This document shows, in pieces, positions 1 to 8,083 of a DNA stretch of 60,710 nt (its first letter is position 1; each line of letters opens with the position of its first letter). The stretch covers positions 1-60,710 of the forward strand of contig DAHUZT010000116.1 in assembly GCA_027315005.1 (NCBI GenBank). The letters run 5' to 3'. The DNA comes from Acidimicrobiaceae bacterium. GTDB taxonomy: Bacteria; Actinomycetota; Acidimicrobiia; Acidimicrobiales; RAAP-2. A program made the translations under genes and the position numbers. The notes beneath the pieces are model-generated. The model was given only the letters and a program-made list of their open reading frames with translations, did no database searches and had not been told where the DNA came from.

Positions 1-854
1 TCCGTTGCGTCGTCGACGAGCTCGTCGTCGGGTTCGTGGCCGAGGGGCGGGCCGATCTGGTCCAGGAGGTGACCTTCAACTTTCCCGTCCAGGTGATCGC
101 CCACATCCTCGGGCTCCCGCGGTCGGACTTCCCCCAGTTCCAGCGGTGGGCCATCGCCATCACCAGCGTGGCCGCCAATTGGGAGCGGGGAATGGCCGCG
201 TCCGAGGCACTGCGTTGCTACTTCGCGGACGTTCTCGGGGAACGTCGCCGGCACCCGGCCGGAGACCTCATCAGCGAGCTGGCCGCGGTAGAGGTCGAGG
301 GTCGACGTTTGGACGACGAGGAGATCTACTCATTCCTCCGGCTCCTCCTTCCCGCTGGTGTGGAGACGACCTACCGGGCGTCGGGCAGCCTCCTCTACGG
401 GCTGCTCACCAATCCGGACCAGCTGGCCGCGGTGACCGCCGACCGGTCGCTCCTCGCACAGGCGTTCGAGGAGACCATCCGATGGGAACCTCCGGTGACC
501 ATCATCCTTCGCCGGGCCACTCGGGATACGGAGCTGGGAGGCATGCCGGTCGAGGCGGGTGCCGACGTGGGCCTGCTGCTCGGCGCCGCAAACCGAGATG
601 AGCGCAAGCACTCCGATCCCGACCGGTTCGACATCTTCCGTCCGTCCAAGCAGAACGTGGGCTTCGGCTTCGGGATCCACGTCTGCCTGGGGATGCACCT
701 CGCCCGCATGGAGACCCGGGTGGCGTTGAACGCACTGCTCGACCGCCTCCCCGGCCTTCGACTCGACCCGGAGCCCGGCCAGGACCTCCACATCAAGGGC
801 ATGGCCTTTCGCTCACCGATCGCACTGCCGGTGGCGTTCTCCAGCTCCCCCTGA
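1..854 (+). CDS. Cytochrome P450, C-terminal part (5' end outside window)
   Basis: The reading frame is open from the first bases, so the start lies upstream; about 283 residues are visible. P450s are haem-thiolate monooxygenases that hydroxylate small organic substrates using electrons from a ferredoxin partner. Visible landmarks are an I-helix segment with GVETTYRASG, the K-helix ExxR in FEETIRW, and the haem loop FGFGIHVCLG with its cysteine ligand followed by MHLARME. The length after the I helix is normal. The substrate cannot be read from sequence. The gene converges with the hydroxyacid dehydrogenase on the other strand, with a hairpin between them. A second P450 lies 3.7 kb downstream, so the block looks like an oxidative degradation cluster (inference). 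Confidence 0.93.
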   Translation, partial: RCVVDELVVGFVAEGRADLVQEVTFNFPVQVIAHILGLPRSDFPQFQRWAIAITSVAANWERGMAASEALRCYFADVLGERRRHPAGDLISELAAVEVEGRRLDDEEIYSFLRLLLPAGVETTYRASGSLLYGLLTNPDQLAAVTADRSLLAQAFEETIRWEPPVTIILRRATRDTELGGMPVEAGADVGLLLGAANRDERKHSDPDRFDIFRPSKQNVGFGFGIHVCLGMHLARMETRVALNALLDRLPGLRLDPEPGQDLHIKGMAFRSPIALPVAFSSSP

Positions 855-884
855 CGCCGCCGATACCCCCTTGTTCCACCGACC

Positions 885-909
885 AGGACCGGCTATCCGA
901 CCGGGTCCT
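885..909. terminator. Hairpin between convergent genes
   Basis: The arms AGGACCGG (885-892) and CCGGGTCCT (901-909) pair with one bulged base around an 8-nt loop. It sits between the stop of the P450 and the stop of the convergent dehydrogenase, where a bidirectional terminator is expected. There is no clear U tract, so rho-independent activity is uncertain. Confidence 0.4.
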
Positions 910-1904
910 CAGCGTCCGTGCAGCACTTCCGGATTGACGCAGTAGAGGGGCCGAGCTCCTGCCAGTAGCCGGCACAGGTCCTCTGCGATGGTGGCGGTGT
1001 GGTTGACCTCGGTGTCGTAGGTGGCGCCACCGATGTGAGGGGCGAGCACCACCGAGTCGAACATGGTGAGGGGATGGTCGGAGTCGAGGCGCTCACCTTC
1101 GAAGTGGTCCAGTCCCGCAGCAGACACTTTCCCCGAGCGGACGGCGGCAACCAGGGCGTCGGTGTCGTGCAGCGCAGCCCGGGCGGTGTTGAGGAAGACG
1201 ACGCCGTCGCGCATGGCCTCGAACTCCTTGGCACCGATCATCCCCGTGGTCTCCGGGGTGACCGGTGCATGGAGTGAGACGATGTCGGATCGACTGAGCA
1301 GCTCGTCGAGGCCGACGGTGGCCTCATCCGCATAGGGGTCATGGGCGATGACCCGCATTCCCAGGCCTTCCAGGCGCCAGCGGAGCGCGCGCCCGACGGC
1401 TCCGAGCCCGATCAGCCCGACGGTCCTTCCCCGCATCTCCCATGCCCGGAACCGCTGGTAGGGAATGGTGCCGTCGCGGTAGATCTGACCCTGGCGCACG
1501 TCGGCGTCGGCGGCGAGCACCCGGCGGGTGGCGGCGAACAGGAGGGCGACCGCGAGCTCGGCCACGCCGTCGGCGTTCCTCCCCGGTGCCCGCAACACGG
1601 GGATACCCGCCGTAGTCGCACCCGGGACATCGACATTGGTCGGATCACCACGGCAGCTGCAGACTGCGATGAGGGGCAACTCGAAGAGCGGACCGGCACA
1701 CTTGTCGCTCTCGACGATGACGATCTCCGCACCGAGCTCATCGGCTCGCCGTGCCAGCTGATCGGCGTCGAAGATGCGGAGCGAAGGCTGGTCGAGCCAC
1801 GAGTCGAGGGTGAGCTCTGCGAGTTCGGAGAGTAGGTCCAGTCCTGGGCCCCGTACTGCCGCGGTGACGAGTGCCTTCGGTCGCTGTCGGTCGGTCACGA
1901 TCAC
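909..1904 (-). CDS. D-isomer-specific 2-hydroxyacid dehydrogenase (NAD-dependent)
   Basis: 331 residues, the normal length for the family that interconverts 2-hydroxy and 2-oxo acids with NAD(P)H. The Rossmann motif is seen in GLIGLGAVGRALRWRLEGLG. The family catalytic set can be placed: Arg in NTARAAL, Glu in DHFEGER, and His in APHIGGATYD. The usual glycine of NTARG is alanine here. The GTG start overlaps the stop of the upstream SDR gene as GTGA, so the two are translationally coupled in an operon with the aldehyde dehydrogenase. The N-terminal domain resembles phosphoglycerate-dehydrogenase-like members, but no serine-binding ACT domain is present, so it is probably not serA. The substrate is unknown. 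Confidence 0.88.
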   Translation of the reverse strand: MIVTDRQRPKALVTAAVRGPGLDLLSELAELTLDSWLDQPSLRIFDADQLARRADELGAEIVIVESDKCAGPLFELPLIAVCSCRGDPTNVDVPGATTAGIPVLRAPGRNADGVAELAVALLFAATRRVLAADADVRQGQIYRDGTIPYQRFRAWEMRGRTVGLIGLGAVGRALRWRLEGLGMRVIAHDPYADEATVGLDELLSRSDIVSLHAPVTPETTGMIGAKEFEAMRDGVVFLNTARAALHDTDALVAAVRSGKVSAAGLDHFEGERLDSDHPLTMFDSVVLAPHIGGATYDTEVNHTATIAEDLCRLLAGARPLYCVNPEVLHGR

Positions 1905-2770
1905 GCTCCCTCATTGGTGCCATCTGTTGTGTCTGTGGTGCCGGCGGACCGACCTCTCACCGTGGAGGAGATGGATGCCTCATCGATGGCTCCCTCAGAC
2001 ATCGAGAGCATGCCGGCCACGAAGCCGTCGAAATCCGAGGTCTTCATCTCCACCACCGACTTCAGGTCCGGGAGGTAGTGCTCGAAGCCCGGGTTGTCGA
2101 TGCAGGAGACGATACCCTCCGCAACCTCTTCGGCCGGAACCAGTGGGCCCTGGTAGAGGGGCTCGTCGTTTTCTGGTTGGTCCCAGATCTCGGTGTCGAT
2201 CGCACCGGGCAGCACGAGTCGGACACGCAGGCCGGTCCCGGCGAGGTCGGCGGCGAGGGACTCGCTCCAACCGGCCAGGGCGAACTTGGAGCCGCAGTAT
2301 GCCGCTTCGGTGGCGATCCCCAACCTGCCACCGAGGCTGGACACGTTGACTATGGCCCCCGATCCGCGTTCGAGCATCCGGGGAAGCAGCGCCAGGGTGA
2401 TTGCGACGGGTGAGAGGTAGTTCACGGTCATTGCCCGACGGACGTCGTCGAGGGTCAGTCGCTGTACGGGCCTGCGCAGTGGGATGCCCGCGTTGTTGAC
2501 CAGCACGTCGACCTTGCCCATCTCGTCCCAGATCATCGAGACGACCCGGGCGGCCACATCGGGATCGGCGAGGTCGGCCGGGAACGAGCGAGAGCCTGGC
2601 GCCGGACCCGTGCAGTCGGCCAGCACCTCGTCGAGACGATCTCGGCGGCGGGCGACCAGCGCCACCGTTGCCCCGCGTCGGGCCAGCAGCCGAGCGGTGG
2701 CGGCTCCGATGCCCGAGGACGCGCCCGTCACCAGGGCCACCGCCCCCGACAGCCCGTCACCATCGCTCAT
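1901..2770 (-). CDS. SDR family oxidoreductase
   Basis: Classical short-chain dehydrogenase of 289 residues from the ATG at 2770 (MSDGDGLSGAVALVTG). The frame is open further upstream, but that part lies inside the aldehyde dehydrogenase gene. Cofactor motif TGASSGIG, NNAG in VLVNNAGIP, the serine in NVSSLGG and the YxxxK pair in YCGSKFA are all present, so the enzyme should be an active NAD(P)-dependent alcohol/ketone oxidoreductase. The C-terminal tail of about 40 residues after the Rossmann core is somewhat long. It is the middle gene of a three-gene operon, 29 nt after the aldehyde dehydrogenase and overlapping the hydroxyacid dehydrogenase. The substrate is not deducible. Confidence 0.88.
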   Translation of the reverse strand: MSDGDGLSGAVALVTGASSGIGAATARLLARRGATVALVARRRDRLDEVLADCTGPAPGSRSFPADLADPDVAARVVSMIWDEMGKVDVLVNNAGIPLRRPVQRLTLDDVRRAMTVNYLSPVAITLALLPRMLERGSGAIVNVSSLGGRLGIATEAAYCGSKFALAGWSESLAADLAGTGLRVRLVLPGAIDTEIWDQPENDEPLYQGPLVPAEEVAEGIVSCIDNPGFEHYLPDLKSVVEMKTSDFDGFVAGMLSMSEGAIDEASISSTVRGRSAGTTDTTDGTNEGA

Positions 2771-2799
2771 CGTGACTCCGGAACCGTCACCTTGTCGGA

Positions 2800-4293
2800 T
2801 CACGACGTCGAGCCCCGACCGTCCTGTCCGGCACCTTCCGGGGGCAGGCCGCGGACCACCCGGACCCGGGTGAACGCCTGCATTCCCTCTTCGCCGAGCT
2901 CGTGGCCGACCCCGGAGGACTTCCAACCGCCGAAGGGCGCCAGGTGGTCCATGGCGCTCATGCCGTGGTCATTGATGAAGACACTCCCGACCTCGAGCGC
3001 AGCCGCGATCCTGCCCGCCAGTTCGGGGTCCCCTGACCAGACCGACGCGCACAGTCCGTAGGTCGTGTCGTTGGCCTGGCGTACGGCGTCGTCGAGGTCG
3101 GTGTAGGCGAGGACCGGGAGAAGTGGGGCGAACTGCTCGTCGACGACGACCCGGGCCGTCGGTGGTGGGTTCTCCACGATGGCCGGCGAGACCAGGTACC
3201 CATCTCCATCGCGATCGGCTTGATGGACCGCCCCCGGACGGTGCACCCGGACGCCGCCAGCCACCGCCTCGGACACCATGGCCTCGGCCCGCCGTCTGGC
3301 TGCCGGAGTGTGGACCGGCCCCATCGACACCTCCTCGCGCAGACCGTCGCCAATCACCTCACGCGAGAGGCGCTCCACCAGGGCCTCCACGATCGCACCC
3401 AACTGGTGGGTCGGCACGTACAGGCGCTTGACCGCCATGCAGACCTGCCCGCTGGTCACGAAGGCGGCAGCGATCAAGCGGTCGGCGAGCGATTGGTCGA
3501 TGGTGGCATCTGGAGCCACGATCGCAGGGTCGTTGCCACCGAGCTCGAGCACGACCGGCTTGGGTCCACCGGCGCCACCCGCCATGACCGAACGCCCGGC
3601 AGCCGGGCCCCCGGTGAAGGTGACCATGTCGATACCGGGGTGGGCGACCAGCCGCTCGCCGAGCGCGGCGTCGGGCCCGTTGAGCACGTTGAGGAGGCCT
3701 GGGGGCAGCTGTCCGGCCAGCGCCGCCGCCGCCGCCAGCACAGCACCCGGGCAGGTCGGAGGGCTCTTCACCACCACTGCGTTCCCGGTGAGCAGAGCTG
3801 GCAGGACTTTGTTCCCGAGGATGGAGACCGGCCAGTTGAACGGTACGACCACCCCGACCACGCCGGTCGGCACCCGCTCTACGAGGGTCCGGGTGCCATT
3901 CGGTGACATGGTGGATCGCGCAACGAGGGCCGCCTCCGCAAGTGGCGAGAAGGCACCGGCCATCCCGAAGAGGGTTTCGACGTCCATCGTCGACTCCCAG
4001 AGCACCTTTCCGTGCTCCCGGGTGAGGAGCCGGGCGAGCGCAGTGGTATCGACCTGTCCGGCGGCGAGCGCCGAGGCCTCAGTCAACCGGGCGGCACGTT
4101 CGCCGACCGGAAGGGCCGCCCAGTTCGGCTGGGCCCGTCGGGCTGCTCGGACTGCATCGTCGAGTTGCCGCTCCGACGCGGACGGTGCCTCGAGCACGGC
4201 CTCGGTCGGGCGGATCGGATTGAAGACGGGGTAGCGCCCGGCTCCACCCGCGACCGCCTCGCCGTCGATCACCAGGTCCGGAGCTACCGTCAC
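2800..4293 (-). CDS. Aldehyde dehydrogenase family protein
   Basis: 497 residues from a GTG at 4293, chosen because GGGGAG lies 4 nt before it and because the 80 upstream codons have no family similarity. The enzyme should oxidise an aldehyde to an acid with NAD(P)+. Landmarks: VVPFNWPVSI with the oxyanion-hole Asn, FTGGPAAGRSVM at the cofactor site, catalytic Glu in LELGGNDPAIV and catalytic Cys in SGQVCMAVKRLYVP. A C-terminal GVGHELGEEGM segment is typical of the family. It heads the operon with the SDR and hydroxyacid dehydrogenase and is divergent from the second P450. This arrangement suggests successive oxidation of a P450 product (inference). Confidence 0.92.
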   Translation of the reverse strand: MTVAPDLVIDGEAVAGGAGRYPVFNPIRPTEAVLEAPSASERQLDDAVRAARRAQPNWAALPVGERAARLTEASALAAGQVDTTALARLLTREHGKVLWESTMDVETLFGMAGAFSPLAEAALVARSTMSPNGTRTLVERVPTGVVGVVVPFNWPVSILGNKVLPALLTGNAVVVKSPPTCPGAVLAAAAALAGQLPPGLLNVLNGPDAALGERLVAHPGIDMVTFTGGPAAGRSVMAGGAGGPKPVVLELGGNDPAIVAPDATIDQSLADRLIAAAFVTSGQVCMAVKRLYVPTHQLGAIVEALVERLSREVIGDGLREEVSMGPVHTPAARRRAEAMVSEAVAGGVRVHRPGAVHQADRDGDGYLVSPAIVENPPPTARVVVDEQFAPLLPVLAYTDLDDAVRQANDTTYGLCASVWSGDPELAGRIAAALEVGSVFINDHGMSAMDHLAPFGGWKSSGVGHELGEEGMQAFTRVRVVRGLPPEGAGQDGRGSTS

Positions 4294-4601
4294 CGCTCTC
4301 CCCAGTGTCGAACGGGATCTGCCGGGTGCCGATCGGTGCCGTTCGGGGTCGATGTTGAGAATGTCATTTTCATAGCATGATAATCTGCGGGTCCGATGCG
4401 CACCAGGACCCGGGACGTCCCGGGAAGGACGACGTCGGACCCGGATCCGAGGCTGCACGCCGTGACCGTCCCGATCATCTCGGTCGACCCCGCGAAGGAT
4501 GGAGCATGGACCTGGCCAGGCTCGACGAGGCACGGGCCGTCCGAGTCCAAGGTGTTTGACTGGGAGGCTGACCCGTCCGGTGGACAGCAGGACCGTTCCC
4601 C
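4294..4601. other. Divergent intergenic region with promoters
   Basis: 308 nt between the leftward aldehyde dehydrogenase operon and the rightward P450. It contains one conspicuously AT-rich patch at 4361-4384 in otherwise GC-rich DNA, with an imperfect palindrome annotated separately. No coding potential was recognised. Confidence 0.6.
4366..4384. promoter_or_regulatory. Imperfect palindrome, candidate operator
   Basis: ATTTTCATAGCATGATAAT reads as two 8-nt arms around AGC, with 7 of 8 positions complementary. It lies in the divergent promoter region between the aldehyde dehydrogenase operon and the P450, a typical place for a TetR or GntR type repressor. No regulator gene is adjacent. The AT richness also fits a -10 region. 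Confidence 0.45.
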
Positions 4602-5831
4602 GTGACCGGTGCCATGGATCCGTCCGGCGGGGGGGATCATCCCTCTTTCGATCCGTTCTCGGAGGAGTTCTTCAACGACCCCTACGCTCTCTATCGCCGG
4701 ATGCGCGACGTGGAACCGGTCTCCTTCAACGCCGAGTACGGCTTCTGGGCGCTCTTCCGCTACGGGGACGTCTGCGCCGCCCATCGGGACTGGCAGACGT
4801 TCTCGTCCTCCCACGGCGTCGATCTCTCGACCCTGCGAACGCCTCCGGAGATCATCCGCCGGCTCGGCAGTATGATCATGCTGGATCCACCTGACCACGA
4901 TCTGCTCCGATCACTGGTGAACCGGGTGTTCACCCCGAAGGCGGTGTCGGAGCTCGAGCCGATGGTGCGCCAGGTGATCGACGCCCAGCTGGATGCCTGT
5001 GATCAGAGCGGGTTCGACGTGGTCGGGGACTTCTCGGGTCCGTTCCCCGTGGAGGTCATCTCGCAGATGCTCGGGGTCCCGAAGGAGGACCGACAGCGCA
5101 TCCGGCACTGGATCGACACCATCCTCCGTCGCGAGGAAGGCTCCATCGACCCGACGCCCGAAGGGGTTGCGGCAGCGCTCGAGAGCGCCGCCTACTTCCT
5201 CGATCTGGTTGCCGACAAGCGGGCGCATCCCGGTGACGACATGATCAGCCGCCTCGTCGCCGCTCGCATCGAACGGGACGACCACACCACGGCCCGTCTC
5301 AGTGACGACGAGATCGCCGGGTTCGTTGCGCTGCTGGGTGGAGCGGGGGCGGAGACGGTGACCAAGCTGGTGGCGAACGCCGCCGTGCTGTTCGCCGGAG
5401 ACCAGTCCCAGTGGGCCAAGGTGGTCAGCGACCGTGCGGCCATTCCACGTGCCGTCGAAGAGGTCCTCCGCTACTGGCCGCCGTCTCAGTACCAGGGCAG
5501 GTTCTCCCTCCGGGAGTCCACCCTCTCCGGTGTGACGGTGCCCGCAGGCCATCCGGTCCTGCTGGTCACCGGTTCGGCCACCCGCGACGAGCGCTTCTTT
5601 GACCAGCCCGACCGGTTCGACATCGACCGTCCGCCGAGCCTGGCCCTCGGGTTCGGTTACGGGGTGCACAGCTGTCTCGGTGCCGCACTCGCCAGGATGG
5701 AGAGCCGGATCGCCATCGCAGGGCTGGCGTCGCGGTGGCCCAGGTTCGAGGTCGACCTGGACCGCTGCCGGCGGGTGCAGATGGCCAATGTGGCCGGCTA
5801 CGCCTCGGTTCCGCTCAGCCGGCCGTCGTGA
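4602..5831 (+). CDS. Cytochrome P450
   Basis: 409 residues, full-length for a soluble bacterial P450. The start is taken at GTG 4602; ATG 4614 is an alternative. The I helix reads LLGGAGAETVTKLVAN with the acid-threonine pair replaced by ETV, ExxR is in VEEVLRYWPPS, and the haem loop is ALGFGYGVHSCLGAALARME. N-terminal features DPFSEEFFNDPYALYRRMRD and VSFN fit bacterial CYP families acting on steroids, terpenoids or fatty acids. Electron partners are not encoded nearby. It is divergent from the aldehyde dehydrogenase operon and probably shares its control region. The substrate is unknown. Confidence 0.93.
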   Translation: MTGAMDPSGGGDHPSFDPFSEEFFNDPYALYRRMRDVEPVSFNAEYGFWALFRYGDVCAAHRDWQTFSSSHGVDLSTLRTPPEIIRRLGSMIMLDPPDHDLLRSLVNRVFTPKAVSELEPMVRQVIDAQLDACDQSGFDVVGDFSGPFPVEVISQMLGVPKEDRQRIRHWIDTILRREEGSIDPTPEGVAAALESAAYFLDLVADKRAHPGDDMISRLVAARIERDDHTTARLSDDEIAGFVALLGGAGAETVTKLVANAAVLFAGDQSQWAKVVSDRAAIPRAVEEVLRYWPPSQYQGRFSLRESTLSGVTVPAGHPVLLVTGSATRDERFFDQPDRFDIDRPPSLALGFGYGVHSCLGAALARMESRIAIAGLASRWPRFEVDLDRCRRVQMANVAGYASVPLSRPS

Positions 5832-5912
5832 GTACCTCGGAGGGGTCGACCTTCTCGTCGCCGGGCGGGCATGCGTGCATCTCGAGCCGCCCCGAGGGGA
5901 GTCGTCCCGTGT

Positions 5913-6281
5913 TCAGCGCAGATCGCGATCTTGTTGGAGCTCCACCGTGTTCCCGGCCGGGTCGACGATCCAGATCTGCTCCACGTCTCCCTGGAAAGCC
6001 CGGACGAAGGGGACCGAGCGCGCTTCGAGCTCGCCGACCCAGGCGGAGAGATCGTCGACGGCGAAGCAGACGTGGGGTCCGGCCGGTCTGATCCCGGTCT
6101 CGCCGGCCGGAGCGTCGACCAGGTGGAGCTGCACCTGTCCGACCCCGAACCAGTGGCCGTCGATGCCAGGGATGTCGGGCCGGTCGGCACTTTCCAGTCC
6201 CAACCGGCGGTAGAAAGCCACGCTGGTCTCCAATGACCCCTCGACGTTGAGGCTGTGGTGGAGGACCCGGGTCACCTTCAT
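5913..6281 (-). CDS. VOC (glyoxalase/bleomycin resistance) family protein
   Basis: 122 residues with the paired beta-alpha-beta-beta-beta modules of the vicinal oxygen chelate fold. Candidate metal ligands are His in VLHHSLNV, His in QVQLHLVDA, His in GPHVCFAVDD and Glu in NTVELQQ, which match the usual positions. Members are dioxygenases, epimerases, isomerases or resistance proteins, and the reaction cannot be told from this sequence. Its ATG overlaps the stop of the upstream VOC gene (ATGA), so the two are co-translated and may form a heterodimer (inference). Confidence 0.85.
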   Translation of the reverse strand: MKVTRVLHHSLNVEGSLETSVAFYRRLGLESADRPDIPGIDGHWFGVGQVQLHLVDAPAGETGIRPAGPHVCFAVDDLSAWVGELEARSVPFVRAFQGDVEQIWIVDPAGNTVELQQDRDLR

Positions 6282-6712
6282 CGCGGTGCCGACCCCGACG
6301 CCGGAGCGTCCTCGGACTGTCGGGCATCGTCGAGCGACGGCCCTTCGATCTGCTCCATCAGCTCGAGGCGAGCTCCCCCCGGCCAGTCGATGAAGGCGAT
6401 GCGACGCCTTCCGAAAGAGCCCTCGACCTCGCCGGGCCCCCAGACCAGCTGTCTCCCGGCGACATCACGGTCGAGATCGTCGGTGAAGAAGGCCATGTGC
6501 AACAGGCACTCTGCCGGCAGTTCGACCACGTCCTCGTAGATCGAACGGGTGAACAGGGTGATGTCGAGTCCACCGAGCGTCACGTCCACCCGCTCTCCCC
6601 CGAACCACGGGCCCCGTTCACCGACGGTCGCTCCGAGGGACCGGTAGGAGCCGAGCGCGTCGTCGATCGAGCCGACTTTGATGGCCAGGTTCCCAAAACG
6701 GTTGACGGTCAC
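6278..6712 (-). CDS. VOC family protein
   Basis: 144 residues from the GTG at 6712 (VTVNRFGNLAIKVGS). A longer frame exists but runs into the oxidoreductase gene. The fold is recognisable from NLAIKVGSIDDALGSYRSLG, LLHMAFFTDDLDRD and ARLELMEQIEG. The first metal position, usually His, is not evident in LAIKV, so this copy may be non-catalytic or use another ligand set. The last 25 residues are Asp, Ser and Ala rich and look disordered. It follows the Gfo/Idh/MocA gene by 10 nt and overlaps the next VOC gene by 4 nt, so all three form one operon. Confidence 0.8.
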   Translation of the reverse strand: MTVNRFGNLAIKVGSIDDALGSYRSLGATVGERGPWFGGERVDVTLGGLDITLFTRSIYEDVVELPAECLLHMAFFTDDLDRDVAGRQLVWGPGEVEGSFGRRRIAFIDWPGGARLELMEQIEGPSLDDARQSEDAPASGSAPR

Positions 6713-6722
6713 TGTGCCCGAA

Positions 6723-7835
6723 TCACGAGGGCCAGCCCTCGGGGACGACCGCATCGGAGATGGTTCGGGGGTCGACGGCTTCACCGGTGTTACCGGCCTG
6801 GTAGACCGCGAAGCAGAGCTGCAGCGCCTTGGCCGCTTCGCCACCGCTCATCTCGGCCACCGTGTCGCTCGTCAGTGCGTCGATGAAGTGTGATGCGGAC
6901 CCATCGAACCCGAGGTTCCACGACGAGGGGACGTCGGGGAAGGCGGTCGTCCGCTGCTCGTGCCGGTGTCCTTGGTAGAGCTGGAGAGCGGGAAGATCCA
7001 AGAGCTCCCCCGTGCAACGGGTGACCCAGAGAAAGCCCTCGTCCCCTTGGATCTCGAAGAACTCGTCGGCACCGTAATAGGAGCTCCGCATCCACATCGA
7101 CGGTGCATAGGACACGTCCATGCTCCCGAGGAGGCCCGGGTCCTCGTACTCGAAGATGGCGGCACAGGGCTCGAAGAAGTGATCGCGCCGACGCACCACC
7201 GCTTGGACCGAGACGATGTCCTGGTCGAAGAGCCAGAGTGCCACCGCGTACTTGTGGATCATGTCGTCGAACAGGTGCCCGCCGGGGCTGTCTGCGTTCA
7301 TGCGCCAGGTGTAGCCGTCGGCCCGCAGACCGTTCTGGAACGAGGAGTCGGTCTGTCCGACCACCGTCCGCAGTCGGAGATGGGTGGGCGACCCGATGGC
7401 CCCGTCGTCGATGAGCTGCCGGGCGCGCAGCAGAGGAGGGTAGTGCCGAAAGCACTCACTCACCCTGAGCACGACCCCGGCAGCCTCGGCGGCCTCGGTC
7501 ATCTTCTGCGCATCCGCCACCGAGTTGGAGATGGGCTTCTGGCACGACACGTGCTTCCCGGCGGCGACCGACCGCAGCACGTGTTCCGGGTGGAGGTGGG
7601 TCGGGGTGAGGATCTCCACGGCGTCGACGGAACCGTCGGCCAGCAGGTCGTCGAGATCGGTGTAGTACCGCGGAGCTCCCCATCGATCCGCCGCCGCCGC
7701 CGCCCGTTCCGGGAGTGGATCGCAGACGGCGACCACGGCACAGCGTTCGTCCTTCAGGTACCCTGCCACGTTCAGGTCCGCGATGTTGCCGGCCCCCACC
7801 ACGCCGATACCGGGCCGACCGTCCAACACTGACAC
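6723..7835 (-). CDS. Gfo/Idh/MocA family oxidoreductase
   Basis: 370 residues from GTG 7835; GTG 7829 is an alternative. The family are NAD(P)-dependent sugar, cyclitol or dihydrodiol oxidoreductases. The N-terminal Rossmann domain shows GVVGAGNIADLNV, and AVEILTPTHLHPEHV follows. The usual EKP motif, which carries the catalytic Lys, reads CQKPIS, so the Glu is replaced by Gln. The C-terminal beta-sheet domain has HLFDDMIHKYAVALWLF, with the conserved DxxxH-like pattern. A TACACT hexamer sits 7 nt before the start, so the transcript may be leaderless. It begins the operon with the two VOC genes. The substrate is unknown. Confidence 0.88.
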   Translation of the reverse strand: MSVLDGRPGIGVVGAGNIADLNVAGYLKDERCAVVAVCDPLPERAAAAADRWGAPRYYTDLDDLLADGSVDAVEILTPTHLHPEHVLRSVAAGKHVSCQKPISNSVADAQKMTEAAEAAGVVLRVSECFRHYPPLLRARQLIDDGAIGSPTHLRLRTVVGQTDSSFQNGLRADGYTWRMNADSPGGHLFDDMIHKYAVALWLFDQDIVSVQAVVRRRDHFFEPCAAIFEYEDPGLLGSMDVSYAPSMWMRSSYYGADEFFEIQGDEGFLWVTRCTGELLDLPALQLYQGHRHEQRTTAFPDVPSSWNLGFDGSASHFIDALTSDTVAEMSGGEAAKALQLCFAVYQAGNTGEAVDPRTISDAVVPEGWPS

Positions 7836-7842
7836 GGTCGTC

Positions 7843-7848
7843 AGTGTA
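7843..7848 (-). promoter_or_regulatory. Candidate -10 box (TACACT), leaderless start
   Basis: TACACT on the minus strand with 7 nt to the GTG of the Gfo/Idh/MocA gene. This places the expected transcription start at or next to the start codon. No clear -35 is visible. Confidence 0.4.
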
Positions 7849-7975
7849 GTCCCCGCGGTGCAGTCCGGCCGGCCTGTGCCCGGCGGCGGTCCGGTCCGTG
7901 GTGAGGCCTCCGAGCACGGCACTAGCGTGGCCGGTGGGATTGCGGTGGTCCGGGTCCGCTGGCGTCGCGGGTGCC

Positions 7976-7999
7976 GGCAGCCCACAGGGCAGCCCACAG
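7976..7999. repeat. 12-bp tandem repeat, two copies
   Basis: GGCAGCCCACAG occurs twice head to tail in the divergent gap between the Gfo/Idh/MocA gene and coaA. AGGAGG follows directly. The 248-nt gap otherwise holds only a weak TAGCGT hexamer at 7923-7928. Confidence 0.7.
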
Positions 8000-8083
8000 G
8001 AGGTGAAGCGGAGGAGTGCCGGAACGAGGAGGTGCCATCGACCGGCCCCGGCATCCGGGTGCGGCGGGGACCGGAAGGCCGGG

